Source of the DNA: Pseudomonas serbica
GTDB lineage: Bacteria; Pseudomonadota; Gammaproteobacteria; Pseudomonadales; Pseudomonadaceae
Reading direction: 5' to 3'
Assembly: GCF_028823535.1 (NCBI RefSeq)
Contig: NZ_JAQIYM010000015.1
Coordinates: 1-64,000 of the forward strand
DNA: 64,000 nt
Of this stretch, positions 19,684-29,226 are shown piece after piece. Both the position numbers and the translations under genes were made by a program. The notes under the pieces are model-generated. The model saw nothing but the letters and a program-made list of their open reading frames with translations. It was not told where the DNA came from and did not search any database. The first letter of the stretch is position 1; each line of letters begins with the position of its first letter.

Positions 19684-19725
19684 TGTTACTCGCTTTCGCC
19701 CCACATTCCGGATGTTGCGGTAACA
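19684..19725. promoter_or_regulatory. Candidate CbrB upstream activating site
   Basis: TGTTAC (19684-19689) and its complement GTAACA (19720-19725) lie about 85-145 bp upstream of the sigma-54 promoter. The 30-bp spacing is longer than the CbrB pattern I recall, and a closer imperfect pair TGTTGCGGTAACA is at 19713-19725. The site is plausible but not proven. Confidence 0.45.
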
Positions 19726-19744
19726 CCCGGACACATGCGCACAC

Positions 19745-20644
19745 TCAATGTGCGCTACGGGCCTTCGCTACGCGGGAGCCGGTTGGACGTCCCAGCACGG
19801 TACATATTTGCTGACCAGCCAGGATCAGCGCATCCAGGTCGATCCCGGTTTCAATCCCAAGGCCATTGAGCAGGTAAACCACGTCCTCGGTGGCGACGTT
19901 ACCGCTGGCACCCTTGGCATAAGGGCAACCACCGAGACCGGCGATGGAGCTGTCGAACACCGAGATGCCTTCCAGCAGGCTGGCGTAGATGTTGGCCATG
20001 GCCTGGCCGTAGGTGTCGTGGAAGTGTCCGGCCAGTTTGTCCCGCGGGACATCGGCCGATACAACTTCAAACATCTTGCGCGTGGCACCCGCGGTGCCGG
20101 TACCGATGGTGTCGCCCAGCGAAACCTCGTAGCAGCCCATGGCGTAGAGCTCGCGAGCCACCCGCGCTACCTGTTCCGGCGCGACGTGACCTTCATAGGG
20201 GCAGCCCAGCACGCAGGACACGTAACCACGCACGCTGACACCATGCTGTTTGGCGGCCTCCATGATAGGGACGAACCGCTCCAGGCTTTCGCTGATCGAG
20301 CAGTTGATGTTGCGTTGGGAAAACGCTTCCGACGCCGCGGCGAACACCGCGACTTCCTTGACCCCGCAGGCGAGGGCATCTTCAAAACCTCGCAGGTTGG
20401 GGGCGAGGGCGCCGTAGGTGACGCCAGGCTTGCGCTGGATCTGCGCGAAGACATCGGCAGAGCCAGCCATTTGCGGCACCCACTTGGGCGAAACGAAGCT
20501 GCCGACTTCTATATAGCCGAGGCCCGCGGCCGTCAGGGCATCGACCAGTCGTACTTTGTCGGCGACGCTGATCGGTTGGGCTTCGTTTTGCAGACCATCG
20601 CGGGGGCCGACTTCGACCAGGCGTACGTGGGATGGAAGAGACAT
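19745..20644 (-). CDS. mvaB: Hydroxymethylglutaryl-CoA lyase
   Basis: A 299-residue TIM-barrel lyase that splits HMG-CoA to acetoacetate and acetyl-CoA, the last step of leucine catabolism. It shows the N-terminal EVGPRDGLQNE, metal-ligand segment GHFHDTYGQA, and the catalytic-Cys signature IAGLGGCPYAKGASGNVATE. In the reading direction it lies between liuR (upstream) and crcY (downstream), all on the minus strand. It completes the path started by liuABCD. Confidence 0.95.
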   Translation of the reverse strand: MSLPSHVRLVEVGPRDGLQNEAQPISVADKVRLVDALTAAGLGYIEVGSFVSPKWVPQMAGSADVFAQIQRKPGVTYGALAPNLRGFEDALACGVKEVAVFAAASEAFSQRNINCSISESLERFVPIMEAAKQHGVSVRGYVSCVLGCPYEGHVAPEQVARVARELYAMGCYEVSLGDTIGTGTAGATRKMFEVVSADVPRDKLAGHFHDTYGQAMANIYASLLEGISVFDSSIAGLGGCPYAKGASGNVATEDVVYLLNGLGIETGIDLDALILAGQQICTVLGRPTGSRVAKARSAH

Positions 20645-20683
20645 GAGGATCCACCTGTAGTAATGGGTGAACGGAGATCAAAG

Positions 20684-20772
20684 TGTGGGAGCGGGCTTGC
20701 TCGCGAACGCGGTGGGACAGTCGACATACGTATCGATGTAAAACCGCATTCGCGAGCAAGCCCGCTCCCACA
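20684..20772. repeat. REP inverted pair
   Basis: TGTGGGAGCGGGCTTGCTCGCG and its complement, between liuR and mvaB. Confidence 0.85.
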
Positions 20773-20787
20773 GTGGATTGTGTAGGC

Positions 20788-21189
20788 CTACTGAATGGAT
20801 TCCTGACTCTTGAGCGTTTGCTCCAGCGCTAGCACGCAGCGCTCTTCAGCGGTATCGAGCTCCAGTTTCATCTGTTCGATGTCCAGCAACTGCTGTTCCA
20901 GCTGTTCCCGGCGTTCGCTGATTTTTGCCAGCATGCTGTGAAGTTGCTTGGTGTTACCGCTGGATGGATCGTAGAGCTCGATCAGCTCGCGGCATTCGGC
21001 CAGGGAAAAGCCGATGCGCTTGCCCCGCAGGATCAGCTTCAGGCTGACCTTGTCGCGGGGTGAGTAGATGCGTTCCTGACCACGCCGCTCGGGGCTGAGC
21101 AGGCCTTGTTCTTCATAGAAACGAATGGCCCGGGTGGTGATGTCGAGCTCGCGGGCGAGGTCGGAAATGCTGTAAGTCTGGCTGCTCAT
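20788..21189 (-). CDS. liuR: MerR-family regulator of leucine/isovalerate catabolism
   Basis: A 133-residue MerR protein. The N-terminal HTH is SISDLARELDITTRAIRFYE, followed by the wing (RRGQERIYSPRD) and a long C-terminal dimerisation helix. No Cys effector pattern is present, consistent with an acyl-CoA responsive member. A palindrome like those before liuA lies 42 bp upstream of its own start, so it probably controls itself and the liu operon. Confidence 0.9.
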   Translation of the reverse strand: MSSQTYSISDLARELDITTRAIRFYEEQGLLSPERRGQERIYSPRDKVSLKLILRGKRIGFSLAECRELIELYDPSSGNTKQLHSMLAKISERREQLEQQLLDIEQMKLELDTAEERCVLALEQTLKSQESIQ

Positions 21190-21230
21190 CGGCGCGCTCG
21201 CAAAAGGTCATGCGCTAAGCTAATGGCAGG

Positions 21231-21246
21231 TTGACGTTTACGTCAA
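21231..21246. promoter_or_regulatory. LiuR operator upstream of liuR
   Basis: TTGACGTTTACGTCAA is nearly palindromic and shares the ACGTnnACGT core with the two liuA sites. Confidence 0.75.
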
Positions 21247-21278
21247 GGGTCGTGAGTTTCAGAGTGCTTGCGAACCTC

Positions 21279-21370
21279 TTCGCGAGCAAGCCCGCTCCCA
21301 CCTTTGATTTGCGTCGAACACAAATACTGTGTCCAGCAAAGATCGAGTGGGACCGGGCTTGCTCGCGAAG
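21279..21370. repeat. Degenerate REP pair
   Basis: TCGCGAGCAAGCCCGCTCCCAC (from 21280) and GTGGGACCGGGCTTGCTCGCGA (to 21368) are inverted arms around a 45-bp centre. The right arm has one change (GGGACC for GGGAGC). Confidence 0.75.
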
Positions 21371-21392
21371 AACGATAATGCGCAGTAACGCC

Positions 21393-22322
21393 CTACACCT
21401 TGTCCAGCTTCTTCTCCTGCGCCGTCACCTGCTGGCACAACTCGATCATCTGCTCGCGCATCCAGCGATTCGCCGGGTCCTGGTCAGTGCTTTCGTGCCA
21501 GTAAAGATGGGTTTCCACCGGCGGCACATCGTTGACCGGCAGATAAAAGGCGTGCAGGTCGTTACGTCGAGCGAAGCGTTCCGGCACGGTCATGACCATG
21601 TCGGTCTGCTGCAGCACCTGCGAGGCCATCAGGTAATGCTGGGAGCGCAGGGCAATCTTGCGCTGGATACCCATTTTTCCCAGGGCCAGGTCGACATAAC
21701 CCAGGCCGCTGCGACGGCTGGAAATGTGGATGTGGGTCAGGCCCAGGTAATCATCCAGGGTGAGTTTTTCCTTGCCCGCCAACGGATGCCCCTTGCGCAT
21801 GGCACACACATAACGGTCTTCCATCAGCTTGACGTGGCGCACCTGCGGGTCGGTGTTGAGTGGCGCATCCACGGCGAAGTCGAGTCGGCCGGCGGCCAGT
21901 TCCTTGGTGGTCTCGCGGCGCTTGGACAAAAAGCTTTCGATGATCACGGTCGGCGCAAGACGACGCAGGCGCTGGAACAGCGGCGGCAGGATCACCGCTT
22001 CGGTGAGGTCGGTCATGCTGATGCGGTAGGTCTTGTTCGCCTGCTGCGGGTTGAAGATGCGGCTTTCCTGGACGGAGATACGCAGCAGGGAGAGGGCGTT
22101 GCGCACCGGCCCGATGATGTTCTGCGCCATCGGCGTGGGCACCATGCCCTGGGCGGTACGCACGAACAGCGGGTCGTTGAACGTCTCGCGCAATCGGGCC
22201 AGCGCGTTGGATACCGCAGGTTGGGTAATCCCGACAATCTGCCCGGCGCGGGTCAGGTTGGCCTCTGTGTAGATCGCGTCGAAGACGATGAAAAGGTTGA
22301 GGTCGACCTTGCTCAGATTCAT
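21393..22322 (-). CDS. LysR family transcriptional regulator
   Basis: A 309-residue LysR regulator. The N-terminal HTH is at residues about 5-65 (LTRAGQIVGITQPAVSNALA), followed by an effector-binding domain. The early KVDLNLFIVFDAIY and the C-terminal half resemble the NahR/NodD-like branch. It is divergent from an acyl-CoA dehydrogenase gene across a 165-bp gap and probably controls it. The effector is unknown. Confidence 0.9.
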   Translation of the reverse strand: MNLSKVDLNLFIVFDAIYTEANLTRAGQIVGITQPAVSNALARLRETFNDPLFVRTAQGMVPTPMAQNIIGPVRNALSLLRISVQESRIFNPQQANKTYRISMTDLTEAVILPPLFQRLRRLAPTVIIESFLSKRRETTKELAAGRLDFAVDAPLNTDPQVRHVKLMEDRYVCAMRKGHPLAGKEKLTLDDYLGLTHIHISSRRSGLGYVDLALGKMGIQRKIALRSQHYLMASQVLQQTDMVMTVPERFARRNDLHAFYLPVNDVPPVETHLYWHESTDQDPANRWMREQMIELCQQVTAQEKKLDKV

Positions 22323-22487
22323 TGCGCTGCACTCTTGTTTTAGGTGGGCTCGATCAGTCGATCATATATCGGTGATGAATGTTAATACACGCCGAGAATA
22401 GGCTAGGTAAATTTTCGTAGCTGTTCTAGCATCGATTTCATCACTGAACAACTCCTCGAAAACCCCGATGAAAAGGTAGAGCTGGCC

Positions 22488-23717
22488 ATGGATTTCGCTT
22501 ATTCGCCCAAGGTGCAAGAACTGCGTGAGCGCGTGACCGCGTTCATGGACACCTACGTCTATCCCGCCGAAGCGGTATTCGAGCGCCAAGTCGCCGAAGG
22601 CGATCGCTGGCAGCCGACCGCGATCATGGAAGAACTCAAGCTCAAGGCCAAGGCGCAAGGCCTGTGGAATTTGTTTCTGCCTGAGTCCGAGCTCGGGGCA
22701 GGCCTGACCAATCTCGAATACGCGCCACTGGCGGAAATCATGGGGCGTTCGTTATTGGGACCGGAGCCGTTCAACTGCTCGGCACCGGACACTGGCAACA
22801 TGGAAGTACTGGTGCGCTACGCCAACGAAGAACAGAAACAACGCTGGCTCGAGCCTTTGTTGCGGGGCGAGATTCGCTCGGCGTTCGCCATGACCGAACC
22901 GGACGTTGCATCGTCCGACGCCACCAACATGGCCGCCCGTGCCGTGCGCGATGGTGACGAGTGGGTGATCAACGGCAAGAAGTGGTGGACTTCCGGCGCT
23001 TGCGATCCGCGTTGCAAGATCCTGATCTTCATGGGCCTGAGCGATCCCGACGCACCGCGCCATGCGCAGCACTCGATGATCCTGGTGCCGGTGGACACCC
23101 CCGGCGTGAAGATCCTGCGTCCGTTACCCGTGTTCGGCTATGACGATGCCCCCCACGGTCACGCCGAGGTGCTGTTTGAAAATGTTCGGGTGCCGTACGA
23201 AAACGTCCTGTTGGGTGAAGGACGCGGCTTCGAGATCGCGCAAGGTCGTCTTGGCCCTGGGCGGATTCACCACTGCATGCGTTCGATCGGCATGGCCGAG
23301 CGTGCGCTGGAGCTGATGTGCAAGCGCTCGGTGAACCGCACCGCGTTCGGCAAACCCCTGGCGCGCCTGGGGGGCAACATCGACAAGATCGCCGATTCGC
23401 GGATGGAAATCGACATGGCCCGCCTGCTGACACTCAAGGCGGCGTACATGATGGACACCGTCGGCAACAAAGTGGCGAAGAGTGAAATCGCGCAGATCAA
23501 GGTGGTGGCGCCGAACGTGGCCTTGCGCGTGATCGACCGGGCGATCCAGATCCATGGCGGGGCAGGGGTGTCCAACGATTTCCCGCTGGCCTATATGTAT
23601 GCCATGCAGCGCACCCTGCGCCTGGCAGACGGTCCGGATGAAGTGCACCGGGCGGCCATCGGCAAGTTCGAGATCGGCAAGTACGTGCCTAAAGAGATGT
23701 TGCGCAGCAGTCACTAA
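22488..23717 (+). CDS. Acyl-CoA dehydrogenase (ACAD10/11-like)
   Basis: A 409-residue flavoprotein dehydrogenase. It has FAD/substrate motifs [20 protein letters not shown] and [13 protein letters not shown], a long middle domain, and the C-terminal signature [20 protein letters not shown]. The pattern fits the ACAD10/11-type group rather than short-chain enzymes. It stands alone, opposite the LysR gene, and is not part of the liu operon; the acyl substrate is unknown. Confidence 0.88.
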   Translation: MDFAYSPKVQELRERVTAFMDTYVYPAEAVFERQVAEGDRWQPTAIMEELKLKAKAQGLWNLFLPESELGAGLTNLEYAPLAEIMGRSLLGPEPFNCSAPDTGNMEVLVRYANEEQKQRWLEPLLRGEIRSAFAMTEPDVASSDATNMAARAVRDGDEWVINGKKWWTSGACDPRCKILIFMGLSDPDAPRHAQHSMILVPVDTPGVKILRPLPVFGYDDAPHGHAEVLFENVRVPYENVLLGEGRGFEIAQGRLGPGRIHHCMRSIGMAERALELMCKRSVNRTAFGKPLARLGGNIDKIADSRMEIDMARLLTLKAAYMMDTVGNKVAKSEIAQIKVVAPNVALRVIDRAIQIHGGAGVSNDFPLAYMYAMQRTLRLADGPDEVHRAAIGKFEIGKYVPKEMLRSSH

Positions 23718-23762
23718 GACGGCAGCGCGGGCCCAATCCGGGTCCGCGCTCACTCAACGCAT

Positions 23763-24569
23763 TCAATCCACGTTGGGCAGCCCGTAGAACGCTCGCGCGC
23801 AAGCGGTACTGTGGGCGGCCAGGTCTTCCTGGCTTTCGCCGCGGTGCAAAGCCACCTCACGTAACACTTGCGTCAGATACGCCGGCTCGTTGCGACCGTT
23901 TTTCGGTTTGGGGCGAAGGCTGCGCGGTAACAGGTACGGCGCATCGCTCTCCAGCATCAACCGCCCGCGCGGGATCTCCTTGACCAAGGGGTGCAAATGC
24001 GTGCCCCGGCGCTCATCGCAAATCCAGCCGGTGATGCCGATGTGCAGGTCCATATCCAGGTAACTGAACAACGCTTTCTGTTCGCCGGTGAAGCAGTGCA
24101 CCACAGCGGCGGGCAATTGATCGCGGTAGTCGCGCAGGATTTCCAGCAGGCGCTGGCTGGCATCGCGCTCGTGCAGGAACACCGGCATTTGCAGTTCCAC
24201 CGCCAGCGCCAGGTGTTCTTCGAGGACTTTCTCTTGCTGTGGGCGCGGTGAAAAATCGCGATTGAAATCCAGGCCGCATTCACCGACCGCCACGACGTTC
24301 GACTCTTTCAGCAGACTGCGCAGGCGACTCGCGCTGTCGGCACTCCAGTCGCTGGCCGCGTGGGGATGAACACCGGCGGTGGCGAACAGCCGTTGCCCTG
24401 TTTCATCCAACTGCCGGCACAGCTCCAGCGCCTGTTCGCTGCCGTCGACATCGGTGCCTGTGAGCACCAGTTGGCAGACACCGGCGGCATAGGCGCGGTC
24501 CAGTACTGCCTGGTGCTTGTCGGCAAAACTGGGGTTGGTCAGGTTGACGCCGATATCGATGAGTTGCAT
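23763..24569 (-). CDS. TatD family metal-dependent hydrolase/DNase
   Basis: A 268-residue TIM-barrel metal hydrolase. Metal-site residues appear in IDIGVNLTN (the usual first D-x-H is D-I-G-V-N here), [30 protein letters not shown] and [10 protein letters not shown]. TatD proteins act as 3'-5' exonucleases in DNA repair and RNA turnover. The ATG at 24569 follows GAGGTAGCACC; the longer frame upstream has no support. Confidence 0.88.
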   Translation of the reverse strand: MQLIDIGVNLTNPSFADKHQAVLDRAYAAGVCQLVLTGTDVDGSEQALELCRQLDETGQRLFATAGVHPHAASDWSADSASRLRSLLKESNVVAVGECGLDFNRDFSPRPQQEKVLEEHLALAVELQMPVFLHERDASQRLLEILRDYRDQLPAAVVHCFTGEQKALFSYLDMDLHIGITGWICDERRGTHLHPLVKEIPRGRLMLESDAPYLLPRSLRPKPKNGRNEPAYLTQVLREVALHRGESQEDLAAHSTACARAFYGLPNVD

Positions 24570-24805
24570 GGTGCTACCTCGGGCCCAGGGTCGCAAAGCA
24601 TACCAGAGCTCTAGAATTATCAGAAAAGCCAAGAACTACAACGAGTTATGGCGGTCTCTTAATGCCGCGAGCAAGCCTGGGTGGTGGCGATGCCATCATT
24701 GTGCCAGTCTTTCGCGCATTGCCAGCGTCTTCAGACGCTCAGTTTCTGTCGCTTGATTGCATGAATTCATTCATGTGGTCGACCTGAATTCTTTGCGGAG
24801 AGTGG

Positions 24806-26227
24806 ATGATTCGTCCCTCGGTTTTGCTACTGCTGTGTTGCTCGCTGCTGCTGCCGGTGTCGGCGGTCGCGCGTCTGCCCGGGCCGCTGCAAGCCGTGCC
24901 GGCGTCCAAAGTCCGTGACTTGACGGACATCCGCAGCAGTCGTGTGTTGCGGGTGCTGGTCAACCAGAGCCGCAACAGCTCCGGCGAAGTCCAGGGCCAG
25001 GCCATTGGCGTTGAATACCACCGCTTGCGCGCCTTCGAGCAATACCTCAATGGCCACGCCCGGGACGGCCAGGAAATCACCCTCAAGATCATTCCCAAGG
25101 CCAAGGATCAATTGCTCGGTGCGTTGCAGCGCGGGGAGGGCGACCTGGTAGCACCCGGAGAGCTGCTCGACCTGCAGCCAGGCTTCGCCGTCAGCAGCAG
25201 TGAACCGGTTGCCAGTGACATCCCGCTGGTGCTGGTGGGCATCAAGGGCGAACGTCGCTACACCCGTCTCGAACAGCTGTCAGGCAAGACCCTGGCGCTG
25301 CCCAACGGCAGTGCGGCCGGGGACGCCGTCAGCCAGATCAACCAGAAGCTGGCGCTGCATAAACTGCCGCCGGTCAAGGTCGAGTGGGTCGACCCGAGCC
25401 TGGCGGTCGAGGACGTGCTGGAGATGGTCCAGGGTGGGATCTTTCATCTGACCATCGTCGAACAGCCGATTGCCGAACGCTGGGGCAAGATCCTGCCGAA
25501 ATTGCGCATCGATCGCCAGGTGCTGATCAGCGAGCCGGGCGAAGAGTTCTGGTTCGTGCGCCGCGACGCGTCGATGCTGCGGGCCAGCATCGATCGTTTC
25601 CTGGCGGGCTATAAAAAGCCGTCGGACCAGGATGTGGCGTTTCTGCGCATCTATCGACGCCTGTACCAGGTCCATTATCCCCTGGCCAAGGCTGATCGCC
25701 AGCGCCTGGAAAAGCTGCGGCCCGTGCTGCAAAAACATGCAAGCGCCCAGGACATGGACTGGCTTAACCTGGCGGCGTTGGCGTTCAAGGAATCCGGCCT
25801 GCAACCCGCGGCGCGCAGTGGCGGGGCGCCGACCGGGCTGATGCAGATCACACCGTCAGCGGCGCAGCGGGTGGGCGTGAACAACATTCAGGAGCTGGAT
25901 GCCAATGTGCAGGCCGGTGCCAAGTACCTGGCGATGATTCGCCGCAAGTTCTTCGCCAGCCCCAAGCTCAATGAGCGCGAGCGCATGGCCTTTGTGCTGG
26001 CGGCCTACAATATCGGGCCGGAGCGGGTGCAGGGGATGCGCGCGGAGGCCCGGCGACGGGGGTTGAACCCCAATCAGTGGTTTTTCCAGGTTGAGCGCAT
26101 CGCTATGGAGCAGGTGGGAATGGGACCTGTCAGCTATGTTAATAGCGTGAACAAGTATTACCTGGCGTTCGATCGGGAGCGGGAGTCGTTGGAGCCCCAG
26201 GGGCAAAAAGTTGCCTTGCGTAAATGA
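24806..26227 (+). CDS. MltF-like membrane-bound lytic murein transglycosylase
   Basis: A 473-residue two-domain enzyme. A signal peptide (residues 1-22, ending SAVA) is followed by an SBP_bac_3-like regulatory domain (about 45-270) and a C-terminal SLT lysozyme-like domain (about 310-460). The catalytic Glu lies in LAFKESGLQPAARS, followed by PTGLMQITPSAAQRVGV and the AAYNIGPERV motif. It cleaves peptidoglycan with 1,6-anhydro product formation. No lipobox Cys is evident. Confidence 0.9.
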   Translation: MIRPSVLLLLCCSLLLPVSAVARLPGPLQAVPASKVRDLTDIRSSRVLRVLVNQSRNSSGEVQGQAIGVEYHRLRAFEQYLNGHARDGQEITLKIIPKAKDQLLGALQRGEGDLVAPGELLDLQPGFAVSSSEPVASDIPLVLVGIKGERRYTRLEQLSGKTLALPNGSAAGDAVSQINQKLALHKLPPVKVEWVDPSLAVEDVLEMVQGGIFHLTIVEQPIAERWGKILPKLRIDRQVLISEPGEEFWFVRRDASMLRASIDRFLAGYKKPSDQDVAFLRIYRRLYQVHYPLAKADRQRLEKLRPVLQKHASAQDMDWLNLAALAFKESGLQPAARSGGAPTGLMQITPSAAQRVGVNNIQELDANVQAGAKYLAMIRRKFFASPKLNERERMAFVLAAYNIGPERVQGMRAEARRRGLNPNQWFFQVERIAMEQVGMGPVSYVNSVNKYYLAFDRERESLEPQGQKVALRK

Positions 26228-26330
26228 TCGAATAAACTGATCGTTATGGCGGATTAATTGCGCTTTTAACATGATATTTACTGATTAATATAGCGGCCAT
26301 CCAACACACACTCTCAAGGGATGTCACAGC

Positions 26331-26765
26331 ATGAGCACATTGATCAACAAGGTACTGTTTACCCGCGCTGGCTACGGCCTGACCGTTTTGCGGATTTTCG
26401 TCGGCATCATCTTCGCTGCCCACGGTTCGCAGAAACTCTTCGGCGCATTCGGTGGTTATGGCCTGGCGGGTACTGCTCAGTACATGGAAAGCATCGGCCT
26501 GGCACCGGGCTACCTGATGGCGACGCTGGCGGGCGGTACTGAGTTCTTTGCCGGCCTGGCGCTGATCATCGGCTTGCTGGTCCGTCCGGCGGCACTGGGC
26601 CTGACCTTCCTTTCACTGGTGGCGATCTTTACCGTGCATATCAGCAATGGACTGTTCATGGCCAACAACGGTTATGAGTTCGCTTTGGCGCTGCTGGGCG
26701 GCAGCATCGCGGTGCTGATCGAAGGCGCCGGCAAGCTGTCGGCGGACCGCGCCATCGCCGGCTGA
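26331..26765 (+). CDS. DoxX family membrane protein
   Basis: A 144-residue protein with four predicted transmembrane helices. The family pattern is visible in VLRIFVGIIFAAHGSQKLFG and the G-x-AQYMESIGLAPG loop. DoxX-type proteins are quinone-associated membrane components, often in redox stress systems. It is monocistronic and followed by a strong terminator; no specific partner can be named. Confidence 0.9.
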   Translation: MSTLINKVLFTRAGYGLTVLRIFVGIIFAAHGSQKLFGAFGGYGLAGTAQYMESIGLAPGYLMATLAGGTEFFAGLALIIGLLVRPAALGLTFLSLVAIFTVHISNGLFMANNGYEFALALLGGSIAVLIEGAGKLSADRAIAG

Positions 26766-26780
26766 CGGTTTATCAAGCAG

Positions 26781-26810
26781 AAAAAAATGCCCGTATCACG
26801 GGCATTTTTT
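26781..26810. terminator. Bidirectional intrinsic terminator
   Basis: A-run, ATGCCCGT-atc-ACGGGCAT, T-run. It lies between the convergent DoxX and oxidase genes and serves both strands. Confidence 0.9.
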
Positions 26811-26820
26811 GTTTAGCGCC

Positions 26821-28104
26821 TCAGAACCCGAGCCGGTCGCGTAATCCGTAGTACCAGGCTCCCAGCGCGGCAAAGGGTGTGCGCAACAGCTGACCACCCG
26901 GGAACGGGTAGTGGGGCAGGTCGGCAAAGGCGTCGAAACGCTCAGCCTGGCCGCGCAAGGCCTCGGCCAGCACCTTGCCCGCCAGGTGGGTATAGGTGAC
27001 GCCGTGGCCACTGCAGCCCTGGGAATAATAGATGTTGTCGCCCAGTCGCCCGACCTGGGGAAGGCGCGACAGGGTCAGCAGGAAATTTCCGGTCCAGGCG
27101 TAGTCGATTTTCACATCCTTGAGCTGCGGGAACGCCTTGAGCATCTTCGGTCGAATGATCGCTTCGATATTTGCCGGGTCCCGTGCGCCATAGACCACGC
27201 CGCCGCCGAAAATAAGGCGCTTGTCGCCGCTCAGGCGATAGTAGTCGAGCAGGTAGTTGCAGTCTTCGACGCAGTAATCCTGGGGCAGCAGGCTTTTCGC
27301 CAATTCATCGCCCAAGGGCTCCGTGGTAATGACCTGCGTGCCGCAGGGCATCGATTTGGCCGCCAGTTCCGGAACCAGATTGCCCAGATAGGCGTTGCCC
27401 GCCACGATGATGAACTTGGCCCTGACCTTGCCCTGAGGCGTGTGGACGACCGGGCTGGCGCCGCGCTCGATGCGCACTGCCGGCGACTGTTCATGGATGA
27501 TGCCACCCAACGACTCCACGGCCGCCGCTTCGCCCAGCGCCAGATTAAGCGGATGGATATGCCCGCCACTCATGTCGAGCATCCCCCCGACATATTGATC
27601 GCAAGCCACGACGTCGCGGATGCGGCGCTGATCCATCAACTCCAGCTGCGTGTGCCCGAATCGTTCCCACAAACGCTTCTGCGATTCCAGGTGATCCATC
27701 TGTTTGGCCGTGATGGCGGCAAACACGCCGCCGTCCTTCAAGTCGCATTGAATGTTGTACCTGGCCACACGATCACGAATGATCCTCCCACCCTCGAACG
27801 CCATCTGCCCCAACAGCTGGGCCTGGCGTGGACCGACACTGCGCTCGATCACATCGATATCACGGCTGTAGCTGTTGACGATCTGCCCACCATTGCGCCC
27901 CGACGCACCGAAACCCACCCGGGCCGCTTCCAGTACCGTTACCCGAAAGCCGTGCTCCAGCAGGAACAGGGCCGACGACAATCCGGTATAACCGGCGCCG
28001 ATCACGCAGACGTCAGTCTCGACCTCACCCTGCAACGACGGGCGGGGCGGCACCGCATTGGCCGATGCGGCGTAATAGGATTCTGGGTATGGGGTGTGCG
28101 ACAT
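26821..28104 (-). CDS. FAD-dependent oxidoreductase, gamma-glutamylputrescine oxidase type
   Basis: A 427-residue DAO-family flavoprotein. The Rossmann motif VCVIGAGYTGLSSALFLLEHG (residues about 32-52) is followed by GFGASGRNGGQIVNSYSRD and a C-terminal FAD contact YYSQGCSGHGVTYTHLAG. Length and the N-terminal YPESYYAASA match the PuuB/PauB type, which oxidises gamma-glutamylputrescine in polyamine breakdown. No other polyamine genes are nearby, so the substrate is inferred. The ATG at 28104 is the first one consistent with the family N-terminus. Confidence 0.8.
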   Translation of the reverse strand: MSHTPYPESYYAASANAVPPRPSLQGEVETDVCVIGAGYTGLSSALFLLEHGFRVTVLEAARVGFGASGRNGGQIVNSYSRDIDVIERSVGPRQAQLLGQMAFEGGRIIRDRVARYNIQCDLKDGGVFAAITAKQMDHLESQKRLWERFGHTQLELMDQRRIRDVVACDQYVGGMLDMSGGHIHPLNLALGEAAAVESLGGIIHEQSPAVRIERGASPVVHTPQGKVRAKFIIVAGNAYLGNLVPELAAKSMPCGTQVITTEPLGDELAKSLLPQDYCVEDCNYLLDYYRLSGDKRLIFGGGVVYGARDPANIEAIIRPKMLKAFPQLKDVKIDYAWTGNFLLTLSRLPQVGRLGDNIYYSQGCSGHGVTYTHLAGKVLAEALRGQAERFDAFADLPHYPFPGGQLLRTPFAALGAWYYGLRDRLGF

Positions 28105-28246
28105 CCTGCAGCCTCTGTTTAATAAATTTAACGAGTGCGCTGATCCTACCCGAGTTGGAAAACCGCCGCCAGCCACCGAAAAATCATCCCCGCCGCAGAA
28201 AATTTAAATATTTTGCATATTCATAGGGTTAGCTCGAAAAAAGGTG

Positions 28247-28274
28247 TTGACACCCTCCCGGAATTCCGTAGAAT
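28247..28274 (+). promoter_or_regulatory. Sigma-70 promoter of tRNA-Val
   Basis: TTGACA (28247-28252) and TAGAAT (28269-28274) with a 16-bp spacer, 13 bp before the tRNA. Confidence 0.8.
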
Positions 28275-28287
28275 GCCGCCTCACAGC

Positions 28288-28364
28288 AGGCACGTAGCTC
28301 AGTTGGTTAGAGCACCACCTTGACATGGTGGGGGTCGTTGGTTCGAGTCCAATCGCGCCTACCA
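28288..28364 (+). tRNA. tRNA-Val (GAC anticodon)
   Basis: A 77-nt cloverleaf: acceptor AGGCACG/CGCGCCT (one A-C mismatch), D arm AGCTCAGTTGGTTAGAGC, anticodon loop CCACC-TTGACAT-GGTGG with GAC, T arm GTTGGTTCGAGTCCAAT, and encoded CCA. A decayed integrase 130 bp downstream suggests its 3' end served as an attachment site. Confidence 0.95.
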
Positions 28365-28394
28365 AACAAAATCCGCTCTGCTGGGCGGTCTAGA

Positions 28395-28423
28395 GGGGTC
28401 ACCGGAAACGGTGACCCCTTTTT
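28395..28423 (+). terminator. Intrinsic terminator after tRNA-Val
   Basis: GGGGTCACCG-gaaa-CGGTGACCCC followed by TTTTT. Confidence 0.92.
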
Positions 28424-28494
28424 GCTTTCTGCTTTGGAAATATTTTGGGCAAACGACCACCGCGTTACACCTTCAGGTCGGCTTTCACCTTCAT

Positions 28495-29140
28495 TTACAC
28501 CACCGCTTCATCACCGTGCCCCGCCTGGTAGTGCTCGGTCATCTTCGCGTCGGCATGCCCCATCAATCCCTGTATGTATTCCTGCTCGAAACCCTGTTGC
28601 TTATATAGCCAGGCATCCAGCGCGCGGATCTCATGGAAAGTGGGGCGCTCCCCAGCCGGTATGTCGTCGTAGGCGTGTGAATCGTTCCGAGCCTGGGTAA
28701 ATGACTTGGTCAGGTAATCCGCTGTAACTGCGTTCCAGTGTAGCTTGGGGTCCAACTGGGTACGTTTGCGTGCTTTCGGGGAGTAGTGGATGAGGTACGG
28801 GCAGGCAACCGGTGACCTCATGCACTCCTGCACCACCTCCCTCAGCGCCTGACCCATGACGATCTCCAGGTGGACGGGCTTCCCAGTTCTGCGTCTTTCC
28901 CGGCGACGCCCTGATTGTGATCTGCTCAAGGTCCACGGCCGATTTCCGCCACATCACGATATCCTCTCGCCGCTGAAGGCTCAGCAACGCCAATCGGATG
29001 GCACGCTTCAGCCAGGTCGGCGTCTGTGGACCCCTACGAAATCGAAGCCACCAGCGAATGGTGCACATCAATCGAGCAGACAGTCTAAAACCGACCGTCC
29101 TGCATAAGTCTGACCACAAACGCGCCCTTTTGCTTCTCAA
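28495..29140 (-). pseudogene. Decayed phage/island tyrosine integrase
   Basis: The C-terminal catalytic part of an integrase is read in two frames. An upstream frame (up to about 29140) contains RAIRLALLSLQRREDIVMW, with the first catalytic Arg region; a downstream frame (28495-28895) continues GKPVHLEIVMGQALREVVQE, then FHEIRALDAWLYKQQG, LMGHADAKMTEHYQAG with the H-x-x-R-like, GH and nucleophilic Tyr segments. A frameshift lies near 28890, and the N-terminal half is missing. The gene points at tRNA-Val, the usual target arrangement. Confidence 0.85.
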
Positions 29141-29226
29141 TGCATCTATAAGGTGGCATCATCTCGCCGAAATTGCGCTAGGCGGTTTTGATAATATTCC
29201 ATAAAAAATAGACGGTCTTGTAAACA

